Positions 10,696 through 21,730 of a DNA stretch of 64,000 nt are shown in pieces (positions within the stretch are counted from its first letter, which is position 1; every line of letters begins with the position of its first letter). A model generated the notes under the pieces. The model was not told the origin of the DNA and made no database searches. It saw nothing but the letters and a program-made list of their open reading frames with translations. The translations under genes were made by a program, and so were the position numbers. Source of the stretch: Pollenia angustigena (Eukaryota > Arthropoda > Insecta > Diptera > Polleniidae). The stretch is taken from assembly GCA_930367215.1 (NCBI GenBank), contig OV884056.1, positions 233,421,127 to 233,485,126 on the forward strand, read 5' to 3'.

Positions 10696-11255
10696 TGAGT
10701 TCCGCTATATTTTTAATTGTTGCATTTGCTTGGACTTCTTCACCGTCATTATATTCTGAAGCACCAAACAATGCTAGATCTATAACTGGATCGTAGCTTT
10801 TGTAACATATACAAATGTTATGCAAAGCTGCGCAAACATTTATAATTTGTACTGCTTTTCTGGAGCTGTAGTGCAGTTCTCTTGCACCCGATGTACATCG
10901 CCATCTGTTTTTAAGGACACCGTTAGTTCTCTCAATAATATTGCGACATTTCGTGTGTGCATCATTGAATCTCTGTTGTTTCGGTTCTATTGCTGTCCTG
11001 TATGGCGTTAAGAGCCATGGCTGAAGAGGGTAACCAGCATCACCTTAAAAAATGAAATTTCCAAAAATTATATGAAATACATACACTTAAATCATATAAC
11101 ACACCTAATAACCAACAACTACTACGATCTTGCAATAAGTTTCCCCCATTTTTCTTCTTAAGTCTGACATTCTCCAAATTAAAGAATCATGGCTGGCGCC
11201 CGGGTGTGTGGCATCTACAAACCGAATCTTCATCTGATTATCACATACCTTGCAA
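10691..11255 (-). pseudogene. HARBI1-like transposase nuclease, C-terminal half
   Basis: Read on the minus strand. The first exon (about 11255-11105) has MKIRFVDATHPGASHDSLIW, the DDE_Tnp_4 block around the second catalytic region, ending in WLLG. A 61-bp intron (11104-11044, GT...AG) joins it to exon 2 (11043-10691), which reads GDAGYPLQPWLLTPYR, CRNIIERTNGVLKNRWRC and INVCAALHNIC, the classic HARBI1 C-terminal blocks with the final catalytic Glu region (IIER). A single-base shift occurs in the A/G-rich run at about 11143-11155 of exon 1. No N-terminal half was found upstream (11260-13150). The stop lies in the TIR of the adjacent MITE. The enzyme normally cuts and joins the element ends together with the Myb/SANT partner. 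Confidence 0.85.
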
Positions 11256-12436
11256 ATATTTATAAATTTTATTGAAGCCTTAAAATTAAAAATATATTAG
11301 CATACCAATAATACATTAACAGTCTAATTCATAAACGCATCATTGCAGCTTTATAAGTCATTAATAAGCAAAACTCGAAAAAAGAGTATTTATAAATGTT
11401 TAATAGCCTATTAAACGTTTCATAAATTTGAAATATTTATTGTAGCCTTTACCCTACTTTAAGCGTTCAATAATGTGATATTTCAATGTTTGTTGCAATA
11501 CAATTTTAATAATTGCATGAAAAATTAAAAATTTTTTTCTTCTTATTTATTTTAATAAAAAAGTTTAATACGCATAAAATTTATTTTTTCTAGAAAAACG
11601 ATAACTAATATTTGAATTAATTTTAAATATAAGCTGCTCGATAGATTTTTTTTTTTTGTTGTTAAAAATAACGTGGGTCGCGAGATACTTATGTATGTTC
11701 TCTGTTGAAACTTAAAGTCGTTATAACTTTTTGCATAAAATATAAAAAGCTATTAAGATTTATTTCAAATAATGTAAACCTCTTTTTTACCATTCATTAC
11801 ACTTATATTCAATATATGTCTTTCAAATAGTTATAGTATTTTTTAAAGCAAACACAAAGTAGAAACCGCATAGTATATCGTCTGTTGGTTACTGGTTTGC
11901 CGCATGTTCTACATGCTTTAAATATTTCAACTTTTGCATCGAAAATTTGTTTCATAGCACAAAAAGTGACAAATGAAGCAAAATAATGAGAACTGTAAAA
12001 TTAAGGATATCAGTAGTGCGATTCTGTATTCAATTTTAACATAATTTAAATTGTTAAAAATATTTAACAGCAAAGTTAACGTAAATTTTATTCAGTATTT
12101 TTTTTACAAATAACGTTTACTGCTAAGTTCTATCTTAACGTCAGGTATTTAAGTTATCTAAACAGCAAAATATTTTTCATTGTTTATTTTTAAATTCGTA
12201 GTTATTAAAAAAAAAAAAAAAAACAAACAAACAAAAATTTTGGCAAATAAAAGCCACATTAACCTTTTTTAAATTCACGTTATTTACATACATTTTGCAA
12301 AAATAATATTAAAAAATTAGTTTTTGGGAATTTACAAAAAACCATTAAAAATATTACATTTTAAATGCAGCTTATGGAAATCACTAATAGTGTTTTCTAT
12401 TCTACACAAAAAATAAGTGGTAGACTTTCCAATCAT
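11256..12436. other. non-coding interior of the Harbinger element
   Basis: AT-rich, no open frame. The missing N-terminal half of the nuclease should lie here on the minus strand but I see no motif. A minus-strand stretch near 11890-11945 reads FKACRTCGKPVTNRR, a C-x2-C pair, but it is isolated and not called. Confidence 0.4.
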
Positions 12437-12960
12437 GCCGCTGTTTGCAAATTTTGGCGAATTTCCACTAATTTAGCAATTTTTACCGAATTTTTGCCAT
12501 TCCTTATAGTTTTAGTGACTTCAAATCAATATTATGGATTGTTCGAAATATTAAACAATTTCGCGAATTTTCGCTATTTTTGGAAAAAAATGTTTATATA
12601 TTCCGACAATTTGTTTTTTAAGCGATTTAGCGATTTCAAATAAATTTTACGATTTTTTCCAAGTTTGCAATTTTTCGCGAATTTTAGCCATGTTCGCGAT
12701 ACAAGCGATTTTTTCCTGTGGTTCTTTAGAGCTTTAACGATTTTTGATAAATAGCCGCTGTTTGCTAAATTTTTGCGAATTTCCGCTAATTTAACTATTT
12801 TTACCGAATTTTTGCAATTCCTTATAGTTTTAGCGACTTTTAGTACATTTTATGGCTTGTTTGAAATGCTAAAAATTTTCGCCATTTTTGCTATTTTCCG
12901 ATTTTTTGCAATTTTCGCTAGACTATCAAATCCTCAATTGTTAGTTTCGAAAGTTCTTTA
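12437..12960. repeat. imperfect direct duplication, unit about 317 bp
   Basis: GCCGCTGTTTGC starts at 12437 and again at 12754. The following text (GCGAATTTCC, ACCGAATTTTTGC, TCCTTATAGTTTTAG) matches in order with scattered substitutions. The repeat is rich in GCGAATTTT-like words. The second unit is truncated near 12960. The open frames here are by-products of T-rich composition. Confidence 0.65.
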
Positions 12961-13263
12961 AGTCGTTCCATACGATAAATAGTTTGCCCTCTTTGTTAAA
13001 TATACTAATTAATTAACAAAGATGCCACTTAATTGAAATTTTTAGCTATGTTGTTAAAACTGAGTTACTGAATGGCTGTATTGTTACCGTAAGCAATAAA
13101 CTGTGCCGGTAAAATTAACGTTAACGTTAGTTGTTAAAAGTTAGAGAATTCCACTACAGGTATGTTATTTTATTCACATGGAATTCATGATACGAAATTA
13201 AAATCCATGTGAATAAAAATTTTCATTCGGAAATTTTCACATGTGGAATTCATGATAAGGGTG

Positions 13264-13953
13264 ATTATACTTTCACAACAATAAAAAAAATTTAAATTTT
13301 TTGCATCGATTTTATATTTTGTGGCACTTAGCAATTGTTTTTTAGTGTAAATGCAATTTCTTGATTTAGATTTTTATTTTCTTAATTGCTTTAAGCTTGT
13401 CTTTTATTAGGTATTTCTTTTAATTGTTTAACCACTCACTAACAAATGATTCGATCAGCATATTTAAAACAAACGACACAACTGATGCAAAATAATTTTA
13501 CAAATGGCGATAACAAAATATTATTAGAGTAACGACATTTTGTTTGCATCTTAAACATATTGTGTGTACACGTATAGAAAGTTATCATGTTATGGCTATT
13601 AAATATAATTAAATGATTGTAAGCTATTTAATATGTTTTCAAAGTTATCATTATTTAAGTGTTAGAAAAATCATTATTTTCCAGTCAGCAATACTCAATT
13701 TATTAATTGCGATAAATAATTAAATGTTAGCAGTAACAATAATATAATTAATATTAAATAAAAATAAAAATATTTTGTGTACGAAAACAATTTATTGTTA
13801 CAATTAACAAAGTGCAGTTGCCGTAAGCATGTGCAACCATATTTTTTCTCTGCGTGTAGTTGAGTACTTAGATACTTATGTAAGTCATTGAAAGAACGTA
13901 CACTAATGGAAATACCACTAGGTACGGCAATCGTTTTTGAAAAAGTTTCAAGA
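13264..13953. other. gene-free AT-rich stretch
   Basis: No gene or repeat was recognised. It forms the right flank of the Harbinger element and the left flank of the fold-back element. Open frames on both strands are short and carry no known motif. Confidence 0.4.
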
Positions 13954-13961
13954 CAGTATAT

Positions 13962-15837
13962 TAGGGTGGGTCGAAAAAAAAAGTTGTGCCAGTCACCCCC
14001 TAGAATGAAAGATATGTCAATGAAGTTTCTAAAACAGGAAAACATTTTTTTTTGCCACGCCCCCAAATACAGCACTTTTGGTTTTTTATATGTAGCGCTG
14101 CCATTTAAAGTCCGATCTCATCATATCGCATATCGTTGTTCATGGCTTGAAAGTTGCTTCATTTTTGTCTTTGGTGACTTTTCAATCCGACCTGAAATTC
14201 TGGACACCACTTATGCCACCTCGGATCCTTCCCCCAAATGTCCAATTTTTTTGACGGTCCAAGAAAGTCCTTATAAAATTACGTATGTATCGATTTTAAT
14301 ATGCTCACTTTTATGACACACCTCCAAATTAAGGCCCTTTTTTCTTTTTCACACACATACTACATTAAACCAAGTAGAAGCCAATACAAACCAAAAAAAT
14401 GTTCATCAGTCACGCCCTAGAATAAAAGGTATATTTATTAAGTTTTAAGAACTTTAAAAAAATTGTTTTTGCCATGCCCTAAATAACTGCCCTTTTTGTT
14501 TTATATATACAGCATCGTCAATTAAAGTCCAATCTCATCGTATCGTATATCATTGTTAATGGCTAGAATGTGCCTTTATTTTCGTATTTAATGCTTTTTT
14601 AAACTAACTTAAAATTCTAGATGGCAATTATGATATCTCGGATCCTTCCCTCTGATGTCTAATTTTTTCACGTGCTAAGAAAGTCCCTCTAAAACTTTGA
14701 GTCACCTTGAGTCTAGCTAAGATTTATATACACCGACTGCCCAATTTATAATTTTTCGCATACATGTTTTGAGGCATTCATTTTTATGCATTTAAATTAT
14801 TTTTTTTTCATTTTTAGAATTCTGCAGTTTCTTTATATTTTTTAGTTCTTGTTTTAACTCTGTATCATGGTCTCATATATGACATTATGTTTGCTTTTAC
14901 AAATGTCTTAATTTACATTTTTAATTTGAGTTTCACAGTCCAGCAAAAAAAAAAATGGCACGAAAAATTGCACAAAATATGAAAACTGGCAAAAAAAAAA
15001 CGCTAGTAGTTCAGATCGAGAAAGCTTGTCAATAAATTCATCCGTCTCACTTTCATTAAAATATGAGTAGTCCACTTGAAAACACCGCTTAGTTAAAAAA
15101 AGACCAAAGGCTAGGAAACAGTTTTTAAAAATTCAAATGACAAGCCATAGAGAGTGGTTTTCAGGATTATTGAATAATTAAACAAAAATTGCGCGTAACT
15201 TACAGAGTTTTGTACGAGATTGATAATGGCTTAGGGAGCCACTAAAAAAAAATGGAGGCTTTTACAGAATTTTTTTTTCCTATATATCTAAAACAAAAAG
15301 GGCTGTTATTTAGGGCGTGGCAAATTTTTTTTAAGTCCTTAAAACTGTATAAATATACCTTTTATTCTAGGGCGTGACTGAGGAAAATTTTTTTGGTTTG
15401 TATTGACTTCTACTTGTTTTAATATAGTATGTATGTGAAACAGAAAAAGGGGCTTTATTTGGAGGCGTGTCATAAAAGTGAGCATATTAAAATCTCAACA
15501 TACGTAGTTTTATAAGGACTTTCTTGGACCGTCAAAAAAATTGGACATTTAGGGGAAGGATCCGAGATGGCATAAGTGGCGCCCAGAATTTCAGGACGGA
15601 TTGAAAAGTCACCAAAGACAAAAATGAAGCCACTATCAAGCCATGAACAACGATATGCGATATGATGAGATCGGACTTTAAATGGCAGCGCTACATATAA
15701 AAAACCAAAAGTGCTGTATTTTGGGGCGTGGCAAAAAAAAATGTTTTCCTGTTTTAGAAACTTCATTGACATATCTTTCATTCTAGGGGGTGACTGGCAC
15801 AACTTTTTTTTTTTTGTATGGAGGTCGACCCGGTCTA
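13962..15837. mobile_element. 1.88-kb fold-back DNA transposon, 8-bp TSD (hAT-like)
   Basis: Two long inverted arms, about 13962-14513 and 15285-15837, are more than 90% alike by eye. They are bounded by CAGTATAT at 13954-13961 and 15838-15845, an exact 8-bp TSD. Termini read TAGGGTGGGTCG and TAGACCGGGTCG; TAGGG fits the loose hAT end consensus. The roughly 770-bp centre is AT-rich and non-coding. Open frames in both arms (beginning near 13888 and 15802) are the same arm read twice and have no known domain. Non-autonomous. Confidence 0.85.
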
Positions 15838-15845
15838 CAGTATAT

Positions 15846-16619
15846 CCTATTCGAATCTAAGCAACATGGTTCTATTTACAATTCAAGTTTCAACATTTAG
15901 GCTTTCTAAGTTAACAAGGTTCTATCAGTCAGTTAGAAGCTCTAACCAAAAACGTGAAGCTAGAACCTACTTCCAAAAAAAGAGATAGACAAAAATTGAG
16001 AACGCCTGTCGAAAGACCGTAGTCGATTTATAGCTAAGTTATATATGACTTATTTTTGCAATAATTTCAGATAGAATTTTATTGTCTTAAGGTCGCGATA
16101 TGTATGATTATGACGTTGTTTTTAAATAAACTTGTAAAATAAAGTTTGGTTTTTATCTTAGAGTTATCGAAAAAATCAGTTTTTTCGCTCTGCTACACTA
16201 TTTGAATATAAAATCTCGATAGACAATAATATTGTAAGTGGACGCGGAGCTTAAAGAATGTTAAAATATAATGTATGTCTTCAGTTTAACTACAATTGTT
16301 CTGTTTTATAACGAACAACAGAACATTTCATAATGCTTGTTGCTTTCGTTACACTAGTTATGAACGATATTAGAGTTTTTCACGTAAATTTTTTATCCGG
16401 AAATTCCGGAAAATAAAGCGGGTATTCACGGGAATTTTTTTAAACTTTTGAATGGAAACTCTTTTATGGTTTTAAACAGCTGTTGATATTTTGAGGTCTA
16501 TTGACTTCTATTTCATTGATTGTTTTAAGGGTTTGTTGAAAAAAATTAGCTGCTCAAGGTAAATATGCAATTAAATTGAATTTGGATTATTTTTAATATT
16601 TCTTTTTGTATATTTTTAG
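15846..16619. other. gene-free stretch, possible hAT left end
   Basis: TAGAGTTTTTCACG at about 16373 followed by the palindromic TCCGGAAATTCCGGA resembles a hAT end and would suit the transposase starting at 16620. No matching right end was located, so the boundary stays open. Confidence 0.35.
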
Positions 16620-16750
16620 ATGAAAAACTCGTTTGCATGGGAATAATTTATAAAGAAATCCACAGATACTGCTGCGTGCAAATTTTGTGCAAAATTAATA
16701 TCATGAAAGAAGTACTTATATTCGAGAGTCAATGCTAAATAGAGGTTTTA

Positions 16751-16889
16751 CTGCCTGTTTTTAGAAAATGTAAGCAAGTGAGTGAGTGAGAAATTATATT
16801 GAAAACAAAAACAAATTTTCGTTTTTTATTGTTGTTTTTAATGTAATTTCTCACTCACTCACTTGCTTACGTTTTCTAAAAACAGGCAG
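16751..16889. mobile_element. 139-bp hairpin insertion (miniature fold-back)
   Basis: CTGCCTGTTTTTAGAAAATG at 16751 and its inverse ending at 16889 give nearly perfect arms of about 50 bp that include a GTGAGTGAGTGAG run. It interrupts the BED-finger region of the hAT pseudogene. Flanking TTTA/TTTG does not give a clear TSD. Confidence 0.75.
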
Positions 16890-18010
16890 TTTGTCTGCCA
16901 AAAACGGAACGTGATGTCCAAAACTGATGATTGAGCATTTTTTAAAGTTAAAAGTGATATAAAACAACACATTGAAGCTAAATTAAATCATAAATGCAGA
17001 TTATCGTTGGTAATGGATGAATGGACGAGTATTAAAACCTAAAGATACTTAAATATATATTTTTATGGAAGTGCAAACACTTTCCACAACTTAGGGATGG
17101 TTTATATACCCGGAAAGTGCGGAGCTTTTGAAATGAATAGCCTAATGGAAACGAGATTATCGGAATATAACATCAATTTCAAAAAAGATATAGTAGCTAC
17201 AATAACTGATGTTCCAAGTGTCATGAAAAAATTTGTAAAAGAAAGCCCTGTCGAAGGCATATTTTGTCTCAACCATGCTTTGCACTTAGCGGTTGTTGAT
17301 TTGTTTTATAGAAAACATTAGAAATTAGAAAGTTGAGCGATGAGGATAATTTTAACGATGATTTTGAAGATGCTTTAAATACTAACGAAATTTTTGAAAT
17401 CACCGCCAACTTTAAACAAGTATAACAGCAAACACGTAAAATAATAAAATTATTTACAAAAAACTGTGTCTTACAAAACTCATAGTAGCAGAACATTCAA
17501 AAGAAATTTGTCTTGAATTGGATGTTGCTACGAGGTGGAACTCAATGGTTGCGATGATAGAGAAATTTTTGTTGTTTTTTGAACTCAATTAGAAAAAGCC
17601 TAATTGATATAGATATAGGTGAGCTATGGGTTGAAGATAACACCATTGTATTATAGAACTTATTAAACATTCTCAACCCAATAAAATTAGCTGTAGAGGC
17701 ACATTGTCGTCGTTATATTAATTTACTAACAGATGATGCTATAGTAAATACATAATGTAATGAAGTTGCATCACTTCGTATTACTGTTGGACAATCAATT
17801 TTTGAATCCCTCAAAAATAGAATAGAAGAAATCAGACATTCCAAACTGTGTACTCTAACTAAGTTTTTGAAATATCCCGATATCTTTAATCATGAAAATA
17901 ATGGCAACTTCTTCCCAAATGCTTCAAAAAACTCTGTCTTTATATATGCAAAGCAACTTTACGGTCGTCTTTTTGGTGGACAAATCGAGTCGGAAGAAAT
18001 TGAAAGCACC

Positions 18011-18022
18011 GATGATAGTGAT
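18011..18022. repeat. TSD of LOA-like LINE, left copy
   Basis: GATGATAGTGAT is repeated exactly at 23316-23327. It lies inside the hAT reading frame (ESTDDSD), so the insertion target was the hAT pseudogene. Confidence 0.85.
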
Positions 18023-18167
18023 GGTTGGTTGGTTATCGTGGTAGCACGCAAAGGTCCAGGCGTGCAGCAAGTAGAGCCGACAGTGGCCCCGTTTTGACAC
18101 CACACAACTCGTCAAGAAATTGGAACCCCCCGATCAGACTTGAACCAGGGGGGCAATGCCGAGGTGG

Positions 18168-21100
18168 CTAGAGCCAGCCCGTTGCGTTGAGATATTTCAG
18201 CAGGCTGTTGAGTCCCACCCGCGATATCTCCGAGAGTCCCCGTAGAAGGTAATCCCCAAATAGTCTATGTCGCGTTGAGTTAAACGCCGGGCAATCACAT
18301 AGAAGATGAAGTACTGTCTCCTCAGTTCCAGGTTCCCTGCAGCTGCGGCAGCATTCATTGAAAGGGAGGCCGAGTCTCATAGCGTGCCTGCCAATCGTCC
18401 AGTGACCAGTAAGCACGTATGTGAGTCTCGACACGTCCTTCCGACTGAAGTTGAGAAGTCGCTCAGAGCGACCTATGTCATATGTGGGCCACGTTTCCCT
18501 GGTAGCCCTGCAGCCATCTAGTTTCCTCCATTTATTGTCAGCCATATCCAGATAGTGCCTGAAGATTTCGCTCCTGATAGTTCCCAGGGGTGTTGCGACT
18601 GACACCACCTGTGAAATATCAAGAGCTGCTCCAGTTTTGGCCAGCCCATCCGCCTGTTCATTGCCGTAATGGTCCCTATGCGCAGGGATCCAAATTAAGG
18701 TAATGTCAGATAGGCTGCCCAATCTGGACAGTTCTTCCTTGCACTGGTTGACGAGGATGGATGTTGTCTTATGCGAGCTCAGTGACATCAGAGCCGCCTG
18801 GCTATCGACGAAGATGCCAATTTTGCCGCTGATGTTCCTGCCGTATAGTGTTCTGCATGCCTCTCTGATCGCCAGTATTTCAGCCTGAAATACGCTGGCC
18901 CAATCTGGCAGACGAAAAGAGAGGTTCACATGTAGTTCCTCCGAGAAGACCCCGGAGCCGACACCACAAGTCATCTTTGACCCATCTGTGTAAACCCTCG
19001 TGCGGTATTCATCGGCCAGGATTCCCCTACTCCATTCCCGTCTTGACGGAAATATGACCCTGAATTTCCTATCAAAGTCCATGCGGGGTATCATATAGTC
19101 CGTTGGTCGTTTCAGAGATGTTGGTTGCCTATGTAAGATCCCTGCATGACCGTACGTCCTCGCCTTCCAACATCCCGATGCAGAGAGCCTGACCGCGCTA
19201 TTTGCGGATGTGGCCATAAGGTGTATTTCAATTGGAACAAGGTGCAGCATAGTGTTCAGAGCCTCTGAAGGACTAGTGCGTAGAGCGCCTGTTACTCCAA
19301 TGCAGGCTGATCTTTGTACTCTGCCCAGCTGAACCACGATGTACTTCTTGCCCGTCGCGGTCCACCATACCAGAGATCCATATGTAAGAATGGGCCGTAC
19401 TATTGCCGTGTATAGCCATTTGACCAGTCTAGGATTAAGGCCCCACCTGGTGCCAAACATTCTACGGCAGGCGTAATAAGCCACCGTAGCCTTCCTGACC
19501 CTGTGCTGAGTATTCAATTTCCATGATAGTTTCGAGTCCAGGATAATTCCCAGATATTTAGCGTGATTCGACAGGGGAAGTTCGCAACCCCTCAGCCGTG
19601 GCAGTCTGAAAGCCGGAATCTTCGTCCTTCTGGTGAACGGTACCAGTTCCGTTTTGCTTGGGTTCACTCCCAGTCCGCACTCAGCGTCCCAGTTGCTGAG
19701 CGCCCCCAACGCACCGGACATAATGTCACTCATCACATCCAGAAACGCACCAGATACTAGTAACACCACGTCATCCGCATAGGCCACCGTCTTGATGCCC
19801 CTGTTATCCAGACCAGTAAGTATCGAGTTAACAACGATGAGCCAGAGCAGAGGAGTGATCACCCCACCTTGGGGTGTACCCCTACTAACCTTCTTTGACC
19901 TCACGCTGTTGCCAAGACATGATGTAACGATCCTTGACCTCAACATGTTCACTAACCATCTAATGATGTACTCTTGGACATCCAGATCAGTTAGAGCCCG
20001 TTCGATCGCAGTGATCGTGACGTTGTTAAAAGCGCCCTCAATATCCAGGAAGGCAGCCATGGTAAATTGTTTATATTCCAGTGATCGTTCTATGGCCCCT
20101 ACTACCTCGTGAAGCGCCGTCTCCGTAGACCGACCCTTAAGGTAGGCATGTTTGCTACATGAGAGTCGTGATGTACCCTCCAGTCCATGCCTTATATGTG
20201 AGTCAAGAAGTCTCTCCAGAGTTTTGAGCAGAAAAGATGATAGACTGATTGGACGAAAGTCCCCCGCAGTCTCATGACTACTCTTTCCGATTTTGGGTAT
20301 AAAAACCACCTTTACCCTCCTCCAATTAGCCGGAACATAATTGAGGGATAGGCAGAGTCTATACATTAACCTTAACCAGGGAGTGACATATCTCCGTGCG
20401 CTCTGCAGCATCCTAGGAATAATGCCATCAGGTCCTGCGGATTTATATGGGGCAAAACTACCGATCGCCCATTGGATTCTTTCCTCCGAAATGATATTTT
20501 CATCAATCTCGGAGAACGAATCCTCGTATACTGGTTCCCCATCAGTAGCGTCCAAGCAACCAGGGAAATGAGTATTAAGTAGAATGTCAAGTGTTTCCTC
20601 CGATGATTCCGACCAGGTGTCATCCGTTCTCTTGACATAAGTTGGGTTCGAGTGGCCCTTGGCCAAAACTCTGCTAAGTCTGGCAGATTTTTTGGTATTA
20701 TCTATTGATTCGCAGAAGTTCCTCCATGATCTTCTTTTTGCGACTGTTATTGCCTTTTTATATGCCCTCTGTTTTTCGCGGCATTCCTGCCACGAATTAC
20801 GGGCCTCCCTTCTTAGAGCCGAGAGTTCCGAGTTCCACCAGGGAGGGAAGCTCTTTCCGGCCCTTGTTATGGGGCAGGAGATTTCAAACGCCCTAGTCAG
20901 GGCGCCACTGAAGGTCTCCTCCACCCCCTCGAGTGCAGAGATTGAATCCCGAATCACCGGCATTCTCCTGAGTTTACGTTCAAGAATTCCGTTAAACTTA
21001 GCCCAGTCCGTTCGTCTCGGATTTCTAAAGCTTAGTTTCCCGGTATTACCTATGTGTCCAATGTCGAAGAGTATCCAGTTGTGGTCCGAGAAGGACCTAC

Positions 21101-21730
21101 TACTCGATACCCCCATCTATCAACTGATAAATTAGACCTGTCGTTCATAAGCGTCAAATCTAGAACCTCTTCCCAACCATTGAAATTACCCGAACTAGGA
21201 AATCTAAATGTTGGCCTAGAGCCAGAGTTACAAATGGTAATTTTGTTAGTATTTATGAAATCTAATAGACACTCACCTCTATTGTTGATTTCACTGCTGC
21301 CCCAGATGGTGTGCCTGGCGTTGGCATCACATCCAAGAATGAAGTCCTCTTTGGCGCCTGAAGAGGATAGGAGCGCCCGTACCTCGTCTGGAGGGGCGTC
21401 TTTGTCATGTGCCATATAGCATGAGGCAATCAGAAAGCTTCTTTTGTCCGCCATCTCGACCCTTGCAACTGAAAGGTCCGCTGAGCTAAGCTGTGAACAG
21501 AAGAAGATATTAATGTGTTTTTTCGCAACAAGACATGCTCTTGGCCTACCCCTGTCCTTTGCGTACAGTATATTATATGTTTTGGCCGGAAACCCTTTCA
21601 CCACTCCGTTTACCGTCCAGGGTTCCTGAACCAGCGCTATGTCGAGGTCCTTCTCGGCTAGGAGGACCCCGAGGTTGTCGGAAGCACATCTCGAGTGCTG
21701 CAGATTAATCTGCACGGCTCTCAATGCCAT
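18168..21730 (-). pseudogene. LOA-like ORF2: endonuclease, RT, RNase H, one frameshift
   Basis: The likely start is at 21730 (MALRAVQINLQHSRCA), overlapping the ORF1 end by 26 bp. The AP endonuclease has LVQEPW, GCDANARHTIWGS and the FSDHNWILFDI block. One frameshift near 21115 splits this domain: the first frame ends at 21050 and the second is open from 21116. Reverse transcriptase shows AFLDIEGAFNNV, RGTPQGGVITPLLW and the catalytic AYADDVVLL. RNase H follows with VYTDGSKM, AEILAIREA, DSQAAL and HRDHYGNEQADGLAK. A C-terminal knuckle CRSCREPGTEETVLHLLCDC matches the usual CCHC of this group. Apart from the one frameshift it is intact, so the copy is young. Confidence 0.9.

Larger units (their letters stand above)
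8182..13263. mobile_element. PIF/Harbinger-type DNA transposon, about 5.1 kb, degenerate
   Basis: Both ends read inward CACCCTTATCATGAAT (8182-8197; reverse complement at 13248-13263) and are flanked by the same 3 bp, ATT (8179-8181, 13264-13266). A 3-bp TSD is typical of PIF/Harbinger, though TWA is the usual target. Inside are the two proteins of this superfamily in convergent order: a Myb/SANT-like DNA-binding protein (8407-9778, +) and a HARBI1-like nuclease (10691-11255, -). Subterminal copies of a CATGTG...GGAATTCATGATA motif lie near 13165-13255. Insertions at 8506-8905 and 9957-10695 enlarge it. The nuclease lacks a visible N-terminal part. Confidence 0.75.

Noticed and set aside
11880..11950. 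Zinc-finger-like minus-strand peptide FKACRTCGKPVTNRR
   Set aside because: Isolated C-x2-C pair in AT-rich DNA, no continuation or splice signals that would tie it to the nuclease gene.
12365..12961. Open frames in the duplicated stretch
   Set aside because: T-rich repeat DNA, no motif; the repeat itself explains two similar frames.
13888..15802. Two open frames of 110-142 codons sharing the same peptide
   Set aside because: They are the two inverse arms of the fold-back element; no known domain, and the frame is explained by arm duplication.
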